Assembly: GCA_003521845.1 (NCBI GenBank)
Contig: DPHB01000043.1
Coordinates: forward strand, 1 to 13,631
Direction: 5' to 3'
DNA from: Oceanospirillaceae bacterium
GTDB taxonomy: Bacteria > Pseudomonadota > Gammaproteobacteria > Pseudomonadales > Balneatricaceae
DNA: 13,631 nt
Part shown: one piece after another, positions 1-7,977 of the stretch
Layout of the letters: each line of letters starts with the position of its first letter
How positions within the stretch are numbered: position 1 is the first letter of the stretch
Position numbers and translations under genes: made by a program
Notes under the pieces: model-generated
What the model saw: only the letters and a program-made list of their open reading frames with translations
Databases searched by the model: none
What the model was told of the DNA's origin: nothing

Positions 1-2
1 CA

Positions 3-812
3 CTGATTTCCAGCTTAGAACAAGAATTGGGAATGGCACTATTTGAGCGACAAAGGGGGCGTTTGATTCGCAACCCTGAGGCGAAGTTTTTTTTACAGGA
101 AACAGAAGCCGTACTGGATCGCCTCAATCATGCATCACGCACCATGCGTGAATTAGGCAATCTAAAGGAAGGGCGGCTGCGCATTGCTTGTATGCCAGCG
201 TCGGCACAATTTATGTTACCGCGGCTAGTGGCTGATTTTGTCGCTGACAAACCACAAGTGAAGGTGTCCTTAATGATGCGAGCATCGGATGTTATCGAAG
301 AATGGATAGCCTCACAGCAATATGACATTGGTTTTGGGGAAAAGCCACCAGCTAATAGTGCTTTAGAAACTATAGATTTTGAATTGAGTTGTGTATGTGC
401 TCTGCGCCATGATGACCCTTTGGCGCAAAACAGTGTTATTACTCCGCAAGACTTGTCAGGTAACCCCTTGGCTGTTTTGCAGGAGGACCATCCTAGCTAT
501 ATTGCTACCAGAGATGCATTTGATAGTGTAGGGGCGGAACTAATATCTCGCTTTGAACTGCGTAATTTCCAACCAGCTTTGACGTTAGTGGAAGAACAAC
601 TTTGCTATTGTATTTGTGATCCCATAACTGCCAGCAGTTACTTTGACTATCATCAAGGGCAGCCTAATTTAGTATTCCGTCCGTTTGTACCTCACGTGCC
701 TTTGCATTTGTCCATACTGTTACCGGCCCACCGCCCAGCCTCGTTATTAGCTAGAGCTTTTGTCGGCTTGCTGGCTGTTGAGGTGGAGCGTATTCAACAG
801 CAATTTGTTTAG
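3..812 (+). CDS. LysR-family transcriptional regulator, 5' end outside the window
   Basis: This is a LysR-type regulator that enters from the left edge. The open frame runs back to base 3, so the true start and most of the DNA-binding helix-turn-helix lie outside. The first visible residues (SSLEQELGMALFERQRGRL) match the end of the LysR winged-helix region, where SxLExxLGxxLFxRxxR is usual. The linker helix and the substrate-binding domain follow; the latter begins near GRLRIACMPAS. Its effector domain resembles that of the LysR gene on the opposite strand: YDIGFGE against FEIGICE, TRDAF in both, CICDPIT against CLIDPLS. The two are therefore probably paralogues. They converge with only about 21 bases between stop codons, and I see no terminator there. 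The target is unknown; the neighbouring amino-acid-type locus is a candidate. The family call is secure. Confidence 0.9.
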   Translation: MISSLEQELGMALFERQRGRLIRNPEAKFFLQETEAVLDRLNHASRTMRELGNLKEGRLRIACMPASAQFMLPRLVADFVADKPQVKVSLMMRASDVIEEWIASQQYDIGFGEKPPANSALETIDFELSCVCALRHDDPLAQNSVITPQDLSGNPLAVLQEDHPSYIATRDAFDSVGAELISRFELRNFQPALTLVEEQLCYCICDPITASSYFDYHQGQPNLVFRPFVPHVPLHLSILLPAHRPASLLARAFVGLLAVEVERIQQQFV

Positions 813-833
813 CTTGTTACTTTGCCTATAGTT

Positions 834-1727
834 TTATGTTTGGTAGGGCTGCAAGGTGGCTTTTATTTGCTGTAAAAATTCTTGCCCCACGATGGACAAG
901 GGGCGATTTTTTGAGGTGATGATGGCAATGTCCATGGCAATCTTTGGGGTAAATCTCACCGTAGAATAATCTGGCGATTGGTCATAGTTGGTTGATAAGG
1001 GGTCGATGAGACAGACGCCCATGTTTTGTTTTACAAAGGCCAGCTTGTTAGCAAACAGGTGTGTATGTATGGTTGGATTCCAGTCTGCCCCTGCGTGATA
1101 GAAAGCGTCTCGCGTTTGTCGAGACATAATATGTTCTGGCCCCATAACAATAAAAGCTTCGCCACTGAGCATGCTAGGGTTGAGTTCCTCTTCGTTTTCA
1201 AGTGCGTGACCCTTGGGTAAGGCACACAACATCTCGATAGGGTATACCTCATAGTCAAATAAGCTTTTATCGATGGGCATCTCGCAAATGCCAATTTCAA
1301 ATAGGCCCGTATCAATCCATTCCTGAATTTTCTTCGAGTATTGAGATTGATAAGACACCGTCAGGTTGGGGCGTGATTGGGTATACTTGGCAATTTCCGA
1401 TTGAATAAAACCAAAAGACAAGGAGTGCATGGAGGCGACTTGTAGGTTGCCGGCTTGTTTGTTGCGCAAGTCTTCTATGCACTGCTCTACATGAAATAGA
1501 CCACGCACCATGGTGTCGACTTCTTGAAACAGCACCTTGCCTTCACTAGTGGGCACTAAACGACCCTTGTGGCGAGTGTAGAGCTTTAAGCGGGTGTAAT
1601 GCTCCAGCTGGCTTAATAAGTTGGATACGCCCGGTTGCGAGATGCCTAACAGTTCCGCTGCTGTTGAGACGGTGCCTGTTTCTATGACCTTATGGAAAGC
1701 CTGTAGTTGCCTGAATTTAAGTCCCAT
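834..1727 (-). CDS. LysR-family transcriptional regulator
   Basis: This is a complete 297-residue LysR regulator, a normal length for the family. The N-terminal helix-turn-helix is clear at about residues 3-60: FRQLQAFHKVIETGTVSTAA, then LGISQPGVSNLLSQLE, then LKLYTRHKGRLVPT. A periplasmic-binding-protein-like effector domain follows from about residue 93. Its ATG lies 2 bases after the stop codon of the racemase-family gene, so the two are co-transcribed, with the racemase first. LysR proteins usually control a divergent promoter. The best candidate is the 2459-2609 region in front of the oxidoreductase/TRAP operon. That assignment is inference from layout. No effector can be named. TRDAF and CLIDP motifs shared with the convergent LysR suggest an ancient duplication. 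Confidence 0.93.
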   Translation of the reverse strand: MGLKFRQLQAFHKVIETGTVSTAAELLGISQPGVSNLLSQLEHYTRLKLYTRHKGRLVPTSEGKVLFQEVDTMVRGLFHVEQCIEDLRNKQAGNLQVASMHSLSFGFIQSEIAKYTQSRPNLTVSYQSQYSKKIQEWIDTGLFEIGICEMPIDKSLFDYEVYPIEMLCALPKGHALENEEELNPSMLSGEAFIVMGPEHIMSRQTRDAFYHAGADWNPTIHTHLFANKLAFVKQNMGVCLIDPLSTNYDQSPDYSTVRFTPKIAMDIAIITSKNRPLSIVGQEFLQQIKATLQPYQT

Positions 1728-1729
1728 GA

Positions 1730-2458
1730 CTATTCCAATCCCATCATTTTAGCCGACGGCCGGGCAAATGAGGGAGGTTGTAGGCCGGCCTGAAACCAGC
1801 TAATCAAGGTATGAATACTGTACACCGGTAGCTCAAAACGCTTCTTCAGGGCCGTGGCATAAGGCACCATATTGGTACATTCGAGCAGTATCGCCCCAGT
1901 GTTTGGGTGCGTGCTGAGTAGTTCTTCAGCGGCTATATACATGTCTTGTAAGGCCGCATCATAGTTTAGTTGAGTGGTGTTGTTGAGAATAGCATCACGA
2001 AAATGGTGACCATTTTGCGTGCCTACCACGGGTGTCCCTGTTGGCACGTTAGCCGCTTGCAGGTGGTGCTTGGTCAGGGAGCTGCTGTCTATGGTGATGA
2101 TGCCGAGAGTTTGTTGGCTAGGTAAAAAAGTCTGGATAAAGTTTGCTTGCATAAGGGCAGAGGTAGCAACGGGCACTTGTAGAGCATTACTCAACTCAGT
2201 TTGAAATAAAGATAAAAAACCACAGCTAGTAGTGATGCCACAGGCGCCTTTGGCTACCAGTCGCTGGCCTGCTGCAATGAAAGGGGTCAATAGTTGCTCT
2301 GGGCTTTGGCTAACGGCAAGTTTTGGCGAGGCACCCTCAACTACTTCATAGTGCACCGGAAATGGCCAGGTGTCTGGGTTACCAATATCCCCTGCAAAAC
2401 GCGGAAATTGCGACTCCAGCATAAGGATACCGATACTTGTTTGGCTAATATCTTCCAT
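1730..2458 (-). CDS. Asp/Glu/hydantoin racemase-family protein
   Basis: This 242-residue protein looks like a cofactor-independent racemase of the Asp/Glu/hydantoin superfamily. The two cysteines that act as the acid/base pair in that family are in their expected settings: Cys79 in TTSCGF and Cys194 in LLECTNM. The N-terminal SIGILMLE and the GIITIDSSSLT segment near residue 119 also fit the two-lobed fold. It probably inverts the alpha-carbon of an amino acid or derivative in the cytoplasm. Substrate specificity cannot be read from sequence. The ATG is preceded by GGAGAG about 11 bases upstream. It is the first gene of a two-gene operon with the LysR gene. It is divergent from a D-amino-acid-dehydrogenase-like gene, so the pair could feed one enantiomer to the oxidase. 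A related maleate isomerase or arylmalonate decarboxylase activity is an alternative. Confidence 0.82.
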   Translation of the reverse strand: MEDISQTSIGILMLESQFPRFAGDIGNPDTWPFPVHYEVVEGASPKLAVSQSPEQLLTPFIAAGQRLVAKGACGITTSCGFLSLFQTELSNALQVPVATSALMQANFIQTFLPSQQTLGIITIDSSSLTKHHLQAANVPTGTPVVGTQNGHHFRDAILNNTTQLNYDAALQDMYIAAEELLSTHPNTGAILLECTNMVPYATALKKRFELPVYSIHTLISWFQAGLQPPSFARPSAKMMGLE

Positions 2459-2609
2459 TGCCGTCTGTTCTCTCCAGTTGCTGGATGGTGTATGGGATCG
2501 ATTTGATCGACAAAAATATTATCACAAAAAATGATGTCTGGTTAAACAAATAGTATTTGAAATGATAAATTCTCTGCTCCATACTAAAATGCATATGGGA
2601 GACGGTCAT
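2459..2609. promoter_or_regulatory. Divergent promoter/operator region
   Basis: This stretch separates the racemase-lysR operon (left, minus strand) from the oxidoreductase/TRAP operon (right, plus strand). For the minus strand, GATAAT at 2523-2518 is preceded by TG (TGTGATAAT, extended -10). A weak -35 lies near 2540-2546. For the plus strand, TTGAAA at 2557-2562 and CATACT at 2580-2585 are 17 bases apart. Two dyads could bind the LysR protein: the short inverted repeat TCGATTTGATCGA at 2498-2510, and TTTGAT (2502-2507) with ATCACAAA (2521-2528). The second overlaps the minus-strand -10, as expected for LysR autoregulation. These were judged by eye; the boxes are suggestive only. Confidence 0.4.
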
Positions 2610-3854
2610 TTGAAACAAAAACATATAACAATTGTTGGTACCGGCATCATTGGTGTTGCCACGGCAATCTGGCTGCAAAGAGCGGGCCACCAAGTGACCC
2701 TAATCGAAAAGGGCGAGCTAGAAGATGCTGCCAGCTACGGTAATGGTGCCGTGCTGGCGAGTTGCTCTGTGGTGCCGGTAAATACGCCAGGTATCTTGGC
2801 ACAGGCACCGCGCATGTTATGGAGTCCTGACCAGCCATTGTTTGTTAAGTGGGGCTACCTACCCCGCATGCTAGGTTGGTTAGCGCGATATCTATCCCGC
2901 GCTACGGTTGAAGCCAGCACCGAAACAGCCGCTGCGGTGAACCAATTGGTCAAGGGTAGTTTATATAAACACCAAGAACTAGCCGCAGGTACCGGAGCTG
3001 AGAAGTACATAGTGCCCAGCGAATACTTGTATGTTTACGACTCCAAAGAACATTTTAAGTTGGACAGTTTTGGTTGGTCGCTACGTAAAAAACACGGCGT
3101 ACAATGGCAAGAGATGGAAGGAGATGAGCTGAATCGTTTTGATAGTAGCTTATCTAGGCATCTGACTTTTGCTGCACGTATGCAACATCATGGTTATGTC
3201 ACTGACTCTGGTGCCTATCTACAAGCTTTGCGACAGCATTGTTTGGAAAATGGAGCTACACTGATTCAAGGTGAGTTTACTGAATGTCAATTTTCTGGTG
3301 CTGATCTTCAGTCAATTGTGGTGTCTGGTGAGCAAGTAGAATGTGACGCTGTGGTGATTGCTACGGGTGCTTGGTCCAAGCCTTTAGTTGCCAAATTAGG
3401 TTTACATGTCCCTCTTGAAAGTGAGCGTGGTTATCACTTAGATTTGTGGCACCCAAGCCATATGCCCAAAGCCCCAATGATGGTGGCGGGATCAAAATTT
3501 GTCATAACGCCACAGCAAGACCGCATTCGTCTTGCTGGCATTGTGGAATTTGGTGGTATGCAAGCAGAAGCGTCGGACAGAGCCTTTGCTTTGTTGCGCC
3601 GTAGCATTCGTAAAGCCATGCCTGATTTAACTTGGAGTCACGAAACACAGTGGTTGGGGCATCGTCCAGCACCCGCTGATTCTATTCCTGTGATTGGGCA
3701 GCTGCCTAATCATAAAGATGTATATGTTGGCTTTGGCCATCATCATATTGGCTTGACTAGCGGACCAGCTACCGGGCGAATTTTAGCAAACCTAATTGAT
3801 GACGTAGCGCCGGGTGTTGATATGCAGCCCTTTGCTCCTAATCGATTCAAATAA
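2610..3854 (+). CDS. FAD-dependent oxidoreductase, D-amino acid dehydrogenase (DadA)-like
   Basis: This is a DAO/DadA-family flavoenzyme, expected to oxidise a D-amino acid or similar amine to the imino/keto acid. The N-terminal FAD Rossmann motif is IVGTGIIG followed by VTLIEK. ASYGNGAVLASCSVVPVNTPG fits the DadA active-site/FAD region. VIATGAWSKPL and the C-terminal block from RPAPADSIPVIG to GFGHHHIGLTSGPATGR fit the second FAD-binding region. I chose the TTG at 2610 (414 residues) for two reasons. GGGAG lies 8 bases before it, and it puts the Rossmann strand at the N-terminus as usual. ATGs at 2562, 2589 and 2595 are in frame but lack a ribosome site and lie around the likely transcript start. 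It heads the operon and ends 26 bases before dctP. The exact substrate is unknown; a sarcosine- or glycine-oxidase-like role is possible. Confidence 0.88.
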   Translation: MKQKHITIVGTGIIGVATAIWLQRAGHQVTLIEKGELEDAASYGNGAVLASCSVVPVNTPGILAQAPRMLWSPDQPLFVKWGYLPRMLGWLARYLSRATVEASTETAAAVNQLVKGSLYKHQELAAGTGAEKYIVPSEYLYVYDSKEHFKLDSFGWSLRKKHGVQWQEMEGDELNRFDSSLSRHLTFAARMQHHGYVTDSGAYLQALRQHCLENGATLIQGEFTECQFSGADLQSIVVSGEQVECDAVVIATGAWSKPLVAKLGLHVPLESERGYHLDLWHPSHMPKAPMMVAGSKFVITPQQDRIRLAGIVEFGGMQAEASDRAFALLRRSIRKAMPDLTWSHETQWLGHRPAPADSIPVIGQLPNHKDVYVGFGHHHIGLTSGPATGRILANLIDDVAPGVDMQPFAPNRFK

Positions 3855-3880
3855 CCAAAAAAATAATATAGGGATTCCTT

Positions 3881-4855
3881 ATGAAACATATGAAGCAAAC
3901 CGTATTAGCAACCTTGGTTGCAGCCTCTGTATCGGCGCCTGTCATGGCTGAAAAGTGGGATATGCCCATGGCCTACGCTGCAACCAACTACCATTCGGAA
4001 ATGGGTGTGGTATTCGCTGACAAGGTACGTGAGTATACCAACGGCGATGTCGATATTACTGTACATGCTGGTGGCTCACTATTTAAGGGTGGTGAAATCA
4101 AGCGTGCTGTGCAGACAGGGCAAGCACCTATTGGTGAACGTTTTATGTCTGCTCACGCAAACGAGCTGCCTATCTTGGGTTGGGACAACATCCCGTTTGT
4201 AGCAACGACCTATGCTGACAATGACAAGCTATGGAGTGTGGCCAAGCCCTATGTAAACAAAGCTCTGTCTGATCAAAACCTAGTGGCTTTGTATACCTGC
4301 CCATGGCCTGGTCAGGGTTTCTACTTCAAAAAAGAGGTGGCATCTAGTGCCGATACCCAAGGCATCAAGTTCCGTTCTTATAACTCAGCTACGGCTACCT
4401 TTGCAGAAAACCTAGGCATGGTGCCAGTACAGGTAGAAGCAGCAGAACTAAGCCAAGCCTTAGCAACGGGTGTAGCTGAATCCTTTATTTCTTCTGGTTC
4501 TACTGGTTACGATCGCAAGGTATGGGAACACTTGTCTCACTACTACAAGGTGAATGCCTGGTTGCCACGTAACTATGTTGTGGTTAACAAAGGTATGTGG
4601 GATGGTTTGGATGCCGATGCGCAAGCTGGCGTACAAAAGGCCGCTGATGAAACTGGCGCTGCCTGTTCTGCTAAGTCTGCCGAGCTAGCTAACTGGTACT
4701 TTGAGCAGTTGTCTGCTAACGGCATGACCGTTCAGGATGCTGGCCCAGAGTTCTTGGCTGAGCTACAAGGCATTGGTTCTAAGATGACGGCCGATTGGGC
4801 TGCTTCTGTAGGCGCTGATGGTCAGGCAATTTTGGATGCCTACAACGCCAAATAA
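3881..4855 (+). CDS. dctP: TRAP transporter substrate-binding protein, DctP family
   Basis: This 324-residue protein is the extracytoplasmic solute receptor of a TRAP transporter. A Sec signal peptide is evident: KHMK, a hydrophobic stretch, then APVMA before EK, with cleavage after about residue 23. Mature-protein hallmarks include the family arginine in the IKFRSYNS context (Arg165), which normally contacts a substrate carboxylate. GVAESFISSGSTGYDRKVWE (about 197-216) and YVVVNKGMWDGLDADAQ are also typical. The ligand is therefore probably a carboxylate; amino-acid-like compounds fit the neighbouring enzymes. GGGA lies just upstream of the ATG. It sits between the oxidoreductase gene and the permease genes. 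A 143-base gap with hairpins follows it, as is common where the binding protein must be made in excess over the membrane subunits. Confidence 0.93.
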   Translation: MKHMKQTVLATLVAASVSAPVMAEKWDMPMAYAATNYHSEMGVVFADKVREYTNGDVDITVHAGGSLFKGGEIKRAVQTGQAPIGERFMSAHANELPILGWDNIPFVATTYADNDKLWSVAKPYVNKALSDQNLVALYTCPWPGQGFYFKKEVASSADTQGIKFRSYNSATATFAENLGMVPVQVEAAELSQALATGVAESFISSGSTGYDRKVWEHLSHYYKVNAWLPRNYVVVNKGMWDGLDADAQAGVQKAADETGAACSAKSAELANWYFEQLSANGMTVQDAGPEFLAELQGIGSKMTADWAASVGADGQAILDAYNAK

Positions 4856-4998
4856 TAAGCTCCCATAGCTATTTTTTTAGTTGAGCTATATAAGATATGG
4901 CGGGTTCGCTGTTCTGGCAAATAGGCTTTGTGTTTGCATAATGCAGAGTTTTATAGCTAGATAAGCATCCCGCCATTGTTATTTTTGGGAGTAATCTT
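4856..4998 (+). promoter_or_regulatory. Structured dctP-dctQ intergenic region
   Basis: This 143-base gap has several inverted repeats. ATAGCT (4865-4870) pairs with AGCTAT (4884-4889) around a T-rich loop. ATGGCGGG (4897-4904) pairs with CCCGCCAT (4969-4976) as the closing stem of a larger fold, which contains the small palindrome GCATAATGC (4936-4944). GGGAG at 4988-4992 is the dctQ ribosome site. No T-run directly follows a stem, so I do not call a simple terminator. The likely role is processing or attenuation that keeps dctP mRNA more abundant than the permease mRNA. That role is inferred from the gene order and the stems. Confidence 0.4.
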
Positions 4999-5712
4999 AT
5001 GCGTGATTGGCAACCAGTATTGGGCATGCCATTGTGGGTGTGGCTGTTTGTTGTCCCCACTTTGTTTTGTCTACTAGCTTTGTTTAAGCCAAACCTTGTA
5101 AAACAGCATTTTCAGCCGCTATGGTCAGTGTTAGACCGTTTGTACCGTGCTGGCGGGGCTGTGGCAGCTTGCTTTATGGTGATGATTTTATTGATTATCG
5201 TGGCTCAGATGGTTGCGCGTTGGTCTAGTTTAACCTTTTCTGGCTCTACAGAATTTGCCGGCTACTCTATGGCCGCAACATCGTTTTTGGCCTTTGCCTA
5301 TGCTTTGACGCGTGGTTCTCACATTCGCGTATCTGTACTACTTAATTTGAATGGCTGGTTGCGTATATGGCTGGATGTTTTTGCCATGTATATCGCGGCC
5401 TTAATTGCTACCTATTTTGCTCGCTATGCCATCAAAGCTAATCAGTTTTCGGTGATGTTGCATGATGTCACACAAGGCCAAGATCAGGTACCCAATTGGG
5501 TGCTAAGCATCTTTAGCATGCTGGGTTCATGGCCTACACAATGGGGACAAATTTGGTCCTCCACTGAGGTCGGTTCTGTTTATACACCTATTTGGTTGCC
5601 GCAGTTGGCGATGTCACTGGGTGCCATATTGCTGGCTGTGGCGGTTTGGGATTACCTAATCCGTTTGTTAGCCCACCGTGAATCACAAATTGTTGGTGAG
5701 GTTTTAGAATGA
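4999..5712 (+). CDS. dctQ: TRAP transporter small permease, DctQ family
   Basis: This 237-residue membrane protein is the small permease subunit of the TRAP transporter. The family core is clear: FAGYSMAATSFLAFAYAL followed by TRGSHIRVSVLL at about residues 86-115. Predicted membrane segments are near 11-30, 51-73, 84-105, 120-142 and 198-222. Classical DctQ proteins have four helices, so the first segment looks like an added N-terminal helix. The stretch of about 50 residues between the last two helices is also long. The start has a good GGGAG ribosome site. The end overlaps the dctM start by 4 bases (ATGA), which points to translational coupling. Identification as DctQ rests on position between dctP and dctM as well as on sequence. 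Confidence 0.9.
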   Translation: MRDWQPVLGMPLWVWLFVVPTLFCLLALFKPNLVKQHFQPLWSVLDRLYRAGGAVAACFMVMILLIIVAQMVARWSSLTFSGSTEFAGYSMAATSFLAFAYALTRGSHIRVSVLLNLNGWLRIWLDVFAMYIAALIATYFARYAIKANQFSVMLHDVTQGQDQVPNWVLSIFSMLGSWPTQWGQIWSSTEVGSVYTPIWLPQLAMSLGAILLAVAVWDYLIRLLAHRESQIVGEVLE

Positions 5713-7019
5713 ACGAAATTTACGCAACAATCATCTTTTTATTCGTACTCTTCGCCTTGCTGGGCAGTTCAGTATGGATCGGTTTAGCCTTGATGGGTGT
5801 GGCTTGGGTGGGTATGGAGCTATTTACTAGCCGTCCTGCTGGCGATGCCATGATTACGACTATCTGGTCTGGTGGTTCTAGCTGGACCTTAACGGCGTTG
5901 CCCCTGTTTATTTGGATGGGTGAAATTCTTTACCGGACACGTTTGTCTGAAGATATGTTCCGTGGCTTGGCGCCATGGTTGCGTAGCCTGCCAGGTGGCT
6001 TGTTACACACCAATATTGCCGGTTGTACCTTGTTTGCCGCGGTATCTGGTTCTTCGGCAGCGACATTGACCACGGTTGGTAAAATGTCCATTCCCGAGCT
6101 GCGGGCACGAAACTATCCAGAGCATATGATCATTGGTACCTTGGCTGGTGCTGCTACCTTGGGCTTAATGATTCCTCCGTCTCTGACCTTGATTGTATAT
6201 GGCGTGACCATTAACGAATCCATTACCAAGTTGTTTATGGCTGGCATTATTCCCGGCTTGGTATTGGCGGGATTATTCATGAGTTATATCGTCTTTTGGC
6301 ACTTCTTCACCAAGGGGCCACGTCCTATTCCAGAACCTAAGATGTCCTTTGCCGAGAAGTTTAAAGAAAGCCGCTTTTTGATTCCTGTATTGCTGCTGGT
6401 GTTTGTGGTCATCGGCTCAATGTATGGTGGCTACGCTACGGCTACAGAAGCGGCGGCAGTGGGTGTGTTGGGTTCTTTAACCTTGGCAATTTTTCAACGT
6501 TCACTGAATTGGAATACCTTTATCGAGAGCCTCATGGGCGCAACCCGCACATCCGCTATGATTGCCTTGATTCTGATGGGAGCATCCTTCTTGTCTTTGT
6601 CTATGGGCTTTACTGGATTGCCGCGTGCGCTGGCCAGCTGGATAGACACTATGCAGTTGTCGCCAGTGGTATTGATTATGGCACTGACCATTTTCTATAT
6701 CGTATTGGGTATGTTCTTGGACGGTATTTCCTCCGTCGTACTCACCATGGCCATTGTTGAGCCTATGATTCGCCAAGCGGGCATTGATGTTATTTGGTTT
6801 GGCATCTTTATTGTGGTGGTGGTAGAAATGGCGCAAGTCACACCTCCCATTGGCTTTAACTTGTTCGTGCTACAGGGCATGACTAAGCACGAAATATCCT
6901 ATATTGCTAAAACCGCACTGCCTATGGTGGGTTTGATGATGGTGATGGTGGTTATGTTAGTTATGTGGCCAGAATTGGCAACATGGTTGCCTAACAGTGC
7001 ACGGGCACCGGTGCAATAA
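5709..7019 (+). CDS. dctM: TRAP transporter large permease, DctM family
   Basis: This 436-residue, very hydrophobic protein is the large permease that forms the sodium-coupled transport channel with DctQ. Family features include TALPLFIWMGEILYRTRLSE (about 62-81), AAVSGSSAATLTTVGKMSIPE (about 110-130), GAATLGLMIPPSLTLIVYGV (about 147-166) and a late MAQVTPPIGFNLFVLQG block. Around 11-12 membrane segments are expected, and the length is normal. The ATG lies inside the dctQ stop overlap (ATGA), so translation is coupled. The next gene begins 2 bases after its stop, so the operon continues directly. The frame appears intact throughout. Confidence 0.95.
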   Translation: MNEIYATIIFLFVLFALLGSSVWIGLALMGVAWVGMELFTSRPAGDAMITTIWSGGSSWTLTALPLFIWMGEILYRTRLSEDMFRGLAPWLRSLPGGLLHTNIAGCTLFAAVSGSSAATLTTVGKMSIPELRARNYPEHMIIGTLAGAATLGLMIPPSLTLIVYGVTINESITKLFMAGIIPGLVLAGLFMSYIVFWHFFTKGPRPIPEPKMSFAEKFKESRFLIPVLLLVFVVIGSMYGGYATATEAAAVGVLGSLTLAIFQRSLNWNTFIESLMGATRTSAMIALILMGASFLSLSMGFTGLPRALASWIDTMQLSPVVLIMALTIFYIVLGMFLDGISSVVLTMAIVEPMIRQAGIDVIWFGIFIVVVVEMAQVTPPIGFNLFVLQGMTKHEISYIAKTALPMVGLMMVMVVMLVMWPELATWLPNSARAPVQ

Positions 7020-7021
7020 AA

Positions 7022-7945
7022 GTGGCGGCATTCTTAGGTTATATTGCTGAACGTGGTAAAGCATTTTTGCTACTTGGCTTAGTGTGTGGGCTAGTGTTTG
7101 AATACCTAGCTCAGCTCATTCGACCTTGGTTGCCAGAGCTTATTTTTGTACTCTTGTTTTTAACATCGGTACGCATAGGGCCAGCGGTATTTGGTGCACA
7201 GTTAGGCAAGCGCCGCCATAGCTTGTGGATCGTGCTGCTATTTCAGTTGTTGGTGCCACTGGTTGTCGTGGGGCTATGCTTATGGTTGGATATTAATATC
7301 CAGCTTGGTGTCGGCTTGGCAGTGGCCTTGCTGTTTAGTGCGCCCTCAGTAACGGGGGCGCCTAACTTTGCTATCTTAATGGGTTACGCGCCCGAAGAGG
7401 TGCTGCGTATACTGATCCTAGGTGTACTGCTGTTTCCTCTAACAGTAATGCCCGTGCTGTTGTTATCTGATGTATTCCCCGCACCGATTAACGTGCTTTA
7501 CGCCGCAATGAAATTAGCAGGTGCTGTATTAGCGGCCTTTACTGTCGCCATGTTGTTACGCAGATCCCTTTTACCTGAAGTGAATAACAAGAGCTTAGAC
7601 GGCTTGGCTTCTATTCTATTAGTGGTCGTGGTCATCGGCTTGATGAGTAAAATCACGCCCATGTTACAACAGGATCCTTGGTACGTAGGGCGCATATTGT
7701 TGTTGGCTTGCGCGCTAAATTTGGGCGGCCAAATGGTGGCTATGTTTAGTTTGCATCGATGGCGTGGAACAGAAGCCGTGGGCGACGCCATACAATTTGG
7801 CAACCGCAACATTGCTTTGTTCTTGATGGCGTTACCTACCAATATGGCAGATTCCTTGCTGGTGTTTATTGGTTGTTACCAAATCCCTATGTACCTTACC
7901 CCGCTTGTAATGAACCCCTTTTATAACCGCTTTAAAACGTTATAA
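7022..7945 (+). CDS. Bile acid:Na+ symporter (BASS/SBF)-like membrane protein
   Basis: This 307-residue polytopic membrane protein resembles the bile-acid:sodium symporter family (SBF fold). About 9-10 hydrophobic segments are visible. The two most family-like regions are the unwound-helix block SAPSVTGAPNFAILMGY (about 106-122) and FGNRNIALFLMALPTNMAD near the C-terminus. I chose GTG at 7022, which starts 2 bases after the dctM stop; no strong ribosome site is visible, so coupling to dctM is likely. It may import or export a related organic anion or pathway product. A second, unrelated secondary transporter inside a TRAP operon is unusual. The auxin-efflux-carrier family has a similar fold and is a less likely alternative. 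Confidence 0.72.
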   Translation: MAAFLGYIAERGKAFLLLGLVCGLVFEYLAQLIRPWLPELIFVLLFLTSVRIGPAVFGAQLGKRRHSLWIVLLFQLLVPLVVVGLCLWLDINIQLGVGLAVALLFSAPSVTGAPNFAILMGYAPEEVLRILILGVLLFPLTVMPVLLLSDVFPAPINVLYAAMKLAGAVLAAFTVAMLLRRSLLPEVNNKSLDGLASILLVVVVIGLMSKITPMLQQDPWYVGRILLLACALNLGGQMVAMFSLHRWRGTEAVGDAIQFGNRNIALFLMALPTNMADSLLVFIGCYQIPMYLTPLVMNPFYNRFKTL

Positions 7946-7977
7946 GTATTGGGAATTAACAGCTTGATGGAGGAGCT

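Noticed and set aside
6494..6880. Minus-strand open frames within dctM
   Set aside because: They overlap a strongly conserved membrane-protein gene and have no family features.
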